A stretch of DNA of 18,088 nt from JAIPAH01 sp964345255 (GTDB lineage: Bacteria; Bacteroidota; Bacteroidia; Bacteroidales; JAIPAH01), in contig CAYFQK010000040.1 of assembly GCA_964345255.1 (NCBI GenBank), forward strand, positions 1 to 18,088, in the 5' to 3' direction. The notes under the pieces are model-generated. The model did not search any database and was not told the origin of the DNA. It saw only the letters and a program-made list of their open reading frames with translations. This document shows positions 15,661 through 18,088 of the stretch, in pieces (position 1 is the first letter of the stretch; every line of letters begins with the position of its first letter). Both the position numbers and the translations under genes were made by a program.

Positions 15661-17490
15661 TTAACTATCGCTTCGGTCTTTAACAAACGGCATCATCGCG
15701 GCGGCCACAAACCACGTCACACCGCCAAGCACCAGCGCATAAATAGGCTCTTCACTAAAAACGCTTTTCACCACAAAGCCCAGCACACTGGCTGCCAATA
15801 TTTGCGGGATAACGATAAAGAAGTTGAAAATACCCATATAAACTCCCATCTTATCAGAAGGCAGGGCACTTGTTAAGATAGCGTAAGGCATCGCTAAAAT
15901 ACTGGCCCATGTTAGCCCGATTCCAACAAAAGGAAGCAGCAGCAGCAATTCATACATCGGTATTGATAATGTACCAATACCTATACCGCTTAAGTTGATG
16001 GCAAACGTACTGCCGGTATTTTGAATGAAAAATATCACAATCATACTAATGCCCCCGACAACCAAGGATATCAGGTGTGTAAATTTGCGGTTCGTTTTCT
16101 TTGCCAGCCATACAAGCAGGAAGGCAAAAACAGCGGCAAAGCCGTTATAAACCGCAAACCCGATACCAACCCAGTCAGCGCCGTCATTGTATTGTGATTG
16201 TATTCGATCAATCGTGGAACGCGCGTTAGAACTTAGCTGCATCTGATCGGCCTTTTTCTTATCGGCAAAAAACTTCACCACTTTCATACGGGCCACTACT
16301 TCATCTTCGCCCGATTCCAGCTTCTTTCCGTATGTATTCAGGTCTGTCTTCACCGACTCAAGGTTGTCATAAAGCTCCGAATTGGCAGATTTATCGATAT
16401 TTTCAGCTTTCTGCTGTAATTCACTAACCACTTCCGGGCTCATTTTCATATCATAAATATGGCTCGTAATGCCGGCCACCGAATATATCCACATAGCAAA
16501 CAGTGCAAACCACGAGAAAAACTGCACCACGGCCAGTTGCTTCATGGTTTTGGGCATCATGTTGAAATCGTTGATTATCTCCGCCAGCCCTGACTTGCTT
16601 CTCTGCTCTTTCTGCATTACCAGGGCCACCAGCTCAAGGATACCAAAGATCATAACACCTATGGTTAGGATATAAAGCTCGGCCATGTAGTCGTTAAAAT
16701 AAACCAATAAAGTAGCTGCCACACCGATGATAGTCATCCACAGCCCCACGGTTCTGGATTTCTTCTTCAGAGTATTTAAAGAGGTGGTTTCTGTAGTTTC
16801 CTCGCTGGGATTAGTTTTATCTTCTCCTTCTTTTTTTTCAGCAGCTTCAAATTTTGCAAGCTCTTCAGGGCTGTATTCCTTGGTTCTGAATACAGTCCAC
16901 ACCACGGCTCCGAAAAATGCGACCGCCCCCAGGTAGAAGGAAAATTTTACAGAATCGGGTATAATCCCTTCAGGGGCAGTATTAGATATGTCAAACCAAT
17001 TCGTTAGCATCCAGGGCAAAGCCGAGGCTACAACAGCTCCTATCCCTATGAAAAAGCTTTGCATCGTAAATCCCCTGGTACGTTGGCTTTCCGGCAGCAA
17101 GTCGCCGACAAATGCTCTAAAAGGTTCCTGCGAGATGTTGATAGAGGCATCCATTATCCATAGCATACCGGCCGCTACCCAAAGCGTAGGAGAGTTCGGC
17201 ATGATTATCAGGGCAATGGAAGCCAGGATAGCTCCAATCAGAAAATAGGGGCGCCTTCGTCCTAACCAGCCCCAGGTTTTATCACTATAATGACCTACAA
17301 TGGGTTGCACAATCAGCCCTGTTACCGGCGCCGCAATCCAAAGGATCGGAATATTTTCTATATCAGCTCCGAGGGTCTCAAAAATTCTGCTAACGTTTGC
17401 ATTTTGCAATGCATAGCCAAACTGAATTCCGAGAAATCCGAAATTCATGTTCCATATCTGCCAAAAACTAAGTTGTGGTTTTGATTTCAT
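15661..17490 (-). CDS. SLC45/GPH-like MFS sugar (maltose-type) transporter with extra segments
   Basis: This 609-residue inner-membrane transporter has an N-terminal half with the MFS motif GHYSDKTWGWLGRRRPY (66-82), typical of sucrose/maltose:H+ symporters of the SLC45/GPH group, and QEPFRAFVGDLLPE (121-134). VVQFFSWFALFAMWIYS (321-337) and WVGIGFAVYNGFAA (440-453) fit the C-terminal half of bacterial maltose transporters. The context (amylase, TreS, GH65) supports maltose or trehalose uptake. It is longer than a typical 12-segment MFS protein. A charged cytoplasmic loop (about 203-247) is followed by two additional hydrophobic segments (about 249-267 and 272-292). A charged, helix-rich insertion (about 350-435) sits in the loop between canonical segments 7 and 8, likely periplasmic. 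It converges with the kinase operon, and LacI-type sites lie upstream of and inside its 5' end. Confidence 0.88.
   Translation of the reverse strand: MKSKPQLSFWQIWNMNFGFLGIQFGYALQNANVSRIFETLGADIENIPILWIAAPVTGLIVQPIVGHYSDKTWGWLGRRRPYFLIGAILASIALIIMPNSPTLWVAAGMLWIMDASINISQEPFRAFVGDLLPESQRTRGFTMQSFFIGIGAVVASALPWMLTNWFDISNTAPEGIIPDSVKFSFYLGAVAFFGAVVWTVFRTKEYSPEELAKFEAAEKKEGEDKTNPSEETTETTSLNTLKKKSRTVGLWMTIIGVAATLLVYFNDYMAELYILTIGVMIFGILELVALVMQKEQRSKSGLAEIINDFNMMPKTMKQLAVVQFFSWFALFAMWIYSVAGITSHIYDMKMSPEVVSELQQKAENIDKSANSELYDNLESVKTDLNTYGKKLESGEDEVVARMKVVKFFADKKKADQMQLSSNARSTIDRIQSQYNDGADWVGIGFAVYNGFAAVFAFLLVWLAKKTNRKFTHLISLVVGGISMIVIFFIQNTGSTFAINLSGIGIGTLSIPMYELLLLLPFVGIGLTWASILAMPYAILTSALPSDKMGVYMGIFNFFIVIPQILAASVLGFVVKSVFSEEPIYALVLGGVTWFVAAAMMPFVKDRSDS
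17388..17401. promoter_or_regulatory. Intragenic LacI-type site near the transporter start
   Basis: TGCTAACGTTTGCA is a near-perfect palindrome with one mismatched pair, inside codons 30-34 of the MFS gene. It resembles the perfect site at 7970. Its centre is 168 bp from the centre of the upstream site at 17555-17570, which is close to a whole number of helical turns. Confidence 0.4.
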
Positions 17491-17512
17491 AAGCTTTTTA
17501 TTTGGGAATAGC

Positions 17513-17520
17513 CAAAGATA
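17513..17520 (-). promoter_or_regulatory. Candidate -7 box for the MFS transporter
   Basis: On the minus strand this reads TATCTTTG, an exact TAnnTTTG match, 23 nt upstream of the ATG at 17490. With the next two bases (GC) it is identical to the box before the trehalose-synthase operon. No strong TTG -33 element is seen at the usual spacing. Confidence 0.5.
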
Positions 17521-17554
17521 AGATTTTTTTCAATCCTTGGTTCTTAGAATTAAA

Positions 17555-17570
17555 GCGCAAACGTTTTAAC
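17555..17570. promoter_or_regulatory. LacI-type site upstream of the MFS promoter
   Basis: GCGCAAACGTTTTAAC has a perfect AAACGTTT core but diverged outer arms. It lies about 35 bp upstream of the transporter -7 box, where a regulator could act at or near the -33 region. It matches the perfect palindrome at 7970 at 11 of 16 positions and pairs with the intragenic site at 17388. Confidence 0.42.
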
Positions 17571-17751
17571 TCATGGGCCCGGGATTCCTATTGAAGCGCT
17601 AAATGCGTTACTTTTTTATAGAAAATGGAGAATAAAGATTAGCAGAATATCGCGTGATTCATGATAAATAAAAAATGTGGTTTTGAAGGCATCACAAAAA
17701 GGTAAAAATCTATAAACTAAGCCGAAAATGAGGATTTATTAGTCGTTTTTC

Positions 17752-17780
17752 TTGGAAATAAAAGATTTATTGTATATTTG
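17752..17780 (+). promoter_or_regulatory. Candidate rimP promoter
   Basis: A TTG at 17752-17754 and TATATTTG at 17773-17780 (an exact TAnnTTTG match) are separated by 18 nt, which fits the Bacteroidota -33/-7 layout. Transcription would begin about 95 nt before the rimP ATG, leaving a structured leader. Confidence 0.6.
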
Positions 17781-17791
17781 CAGTGAATTTT

Positions 17792-17861
17792 GGCAGGGTA
17801 TAGATTCCTGCTGATTTTCGGAAAGATAAATGGGAGGAGGGGACAATATGTCCTCTTTTTT
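17792..17861 (+). promoter_or_regulatory. Structured rimP 5' leader with terminator-like hairpin
   Basis: Two hairpins can be drawn. The first pairs GCAGG (17793-17797) with CCTGC (17807-17811), extended by G-U pairs. The second pairs GGGGACA (17839-17845) with TGTCCTC (17849-17855) through a 3-base loop, with one G-U pair, and is followed by a T run (17856-17861). The second has the form of an intrinsic terminator and sits 20 nt before the rimP ATG, so it may act as an attenuator or block initiation. Regulation is inferred. Confidence 0.5.
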
Positions 17862-17881
17862 ATTAGCTGAAGCTGGATAAA

Positions 17882-18088
17882 ATGGACAAACAAACGATTA
17901 GGAAACATACAGAGGAAATTTTGCCCGATGAATCTTTCTTTATCGTTGATATTCAGGTTAAAAAAGAGGTTATCAATATTTACCTGGACAACGATGACGA
18001 GGTAGGTATAGATGATTGTAGCATGATAAGTCGTCAGTTAAGCGAAAAAGTAGATCTTGACGATTACGATTTGAATGTTTCCTCTGCG
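17882..18088 (+). CDS. rimP: Ribosome maturation factor RimP (5' part, cut by the window end)
   Basis: The first 69 codons from the ATG at 17882 run open to the end of the window. The protein begins MDKQTIRKHTEEILP and continues with segments typical of RimP: FFIVDIQV, VINIYLDNDDEVGIDDCSMI, SRQLSEKVD and DYDLNVSSA. The last is the start of the conserved LEVSSPG-like segment. RimP binds the 30S subunit and helps its maturation; in many bacteria it is followed by nusA and infB, which would lie beyond the window. It is transcribed away from the transporter gene and appears unrelated to the sugar genes. No strong Shine-Dalgarno is seen. Confidence 0.9.
   Translation, partial: MDKQTIRKHTEEILPDESFFIVDIQVKKEVINIYLDNDDEVGIDDCSMISRQLSEKVDLDDYDLNVSSA

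Larger units (their letters stand above)
17491..17881. other. Intergenic region between the transporter and rimP
   Basis: This 391-base AT-rich gap separates two divergent genes. It holds the transporter's -7 box (17513-17520, minus), a LacI-type site (17555-17570), the rimP promoter (17752-17780, plus) and two leader hairpins (17792-17812 and 17838-17861). No convincing small gene was found in it. The stretch 17571-17740 has no feature I can support. Confidence 0.6.

Noticed and set aside
17574..17583. GGGCCCGGG short symmetric stretch between the transporter and rimP
   Set aside because: Too short, with no flanking promoter or repeat partner; it resembles no known site.

Overview
The window looks like a Bacteroidota chromosome, probably Cytophagales-like, although the genus cannot be fixed from this sequence. 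Three things point there. The CotH protein ends in a type IX secretion C-terminal sorting domain. Candidate promoters carry TAnnTTTG -7 boxes rather than sigma70-type boxes. Most starts have A-rich leaders without Shine-Dalgarno sequences. The theme of the window is alpha-glucan, maltose and trehalose use, followed by the first part of a housekeeping gene (rimP).

Left block (about 111-7999, all minus strand), in transcription order: a secreted aspartyl protease with a PDZ domain (start revised to 7999), a double-Cache/PAS sensor histidine kinase, a secreted GH13 amylase, and a CotH-kinase/lamin-tail/T9SS protein. The amylase and CotH genes overlap as TAATG, so they are almost certainly coupled.

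Central operon (8153-15605, plus strand, gaps of 6, 18, 12 and 13 nt): a cytoplasmic trehalose-synthase-like GH13 enzyme; a cyclic-nucleotide-domain histidine kinase whose ATPase boxes are degraded; a fusion of beta-phosphoglucomutase and GH65 disaccharide phosphorylase; and two tandem uridine-kinase-like P-loop proteins. It ends at a strong bidirectional terminator (15619-15655) shared with a convergent SLC45/GPH-like MFS sugar transporter (15661-17490, minus). The transporter has extra membrane segments and a charged insertion.

Inferred pathway: the secreted amylase releases maltose or maltodextrin, and the MFS protein imports the disaccharide. The TreS-like enzyme interconverts maltose and trehalose. 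The GH65 module phosphorolyses one of them to beta-glucose-1-phosphate plus glucose, and the fused mutase makes glucose-6-phosphate. The other product, free glucose, has no classical glucokinase here, which makes the two P-loop kinases the most intriguing genes in the window. LacI-type palindromes (AAACGTTT core) lie next to both transcription units. Two of them flank the transporter start with centres exactly 168 bp apart, which suggests looping, but no LacI regulator is encoded here.

The right end (17491-18088) holds the transporter promoter and operator, a separate promoter, a leader with two hairpins, and the first 69 codons of rimP.
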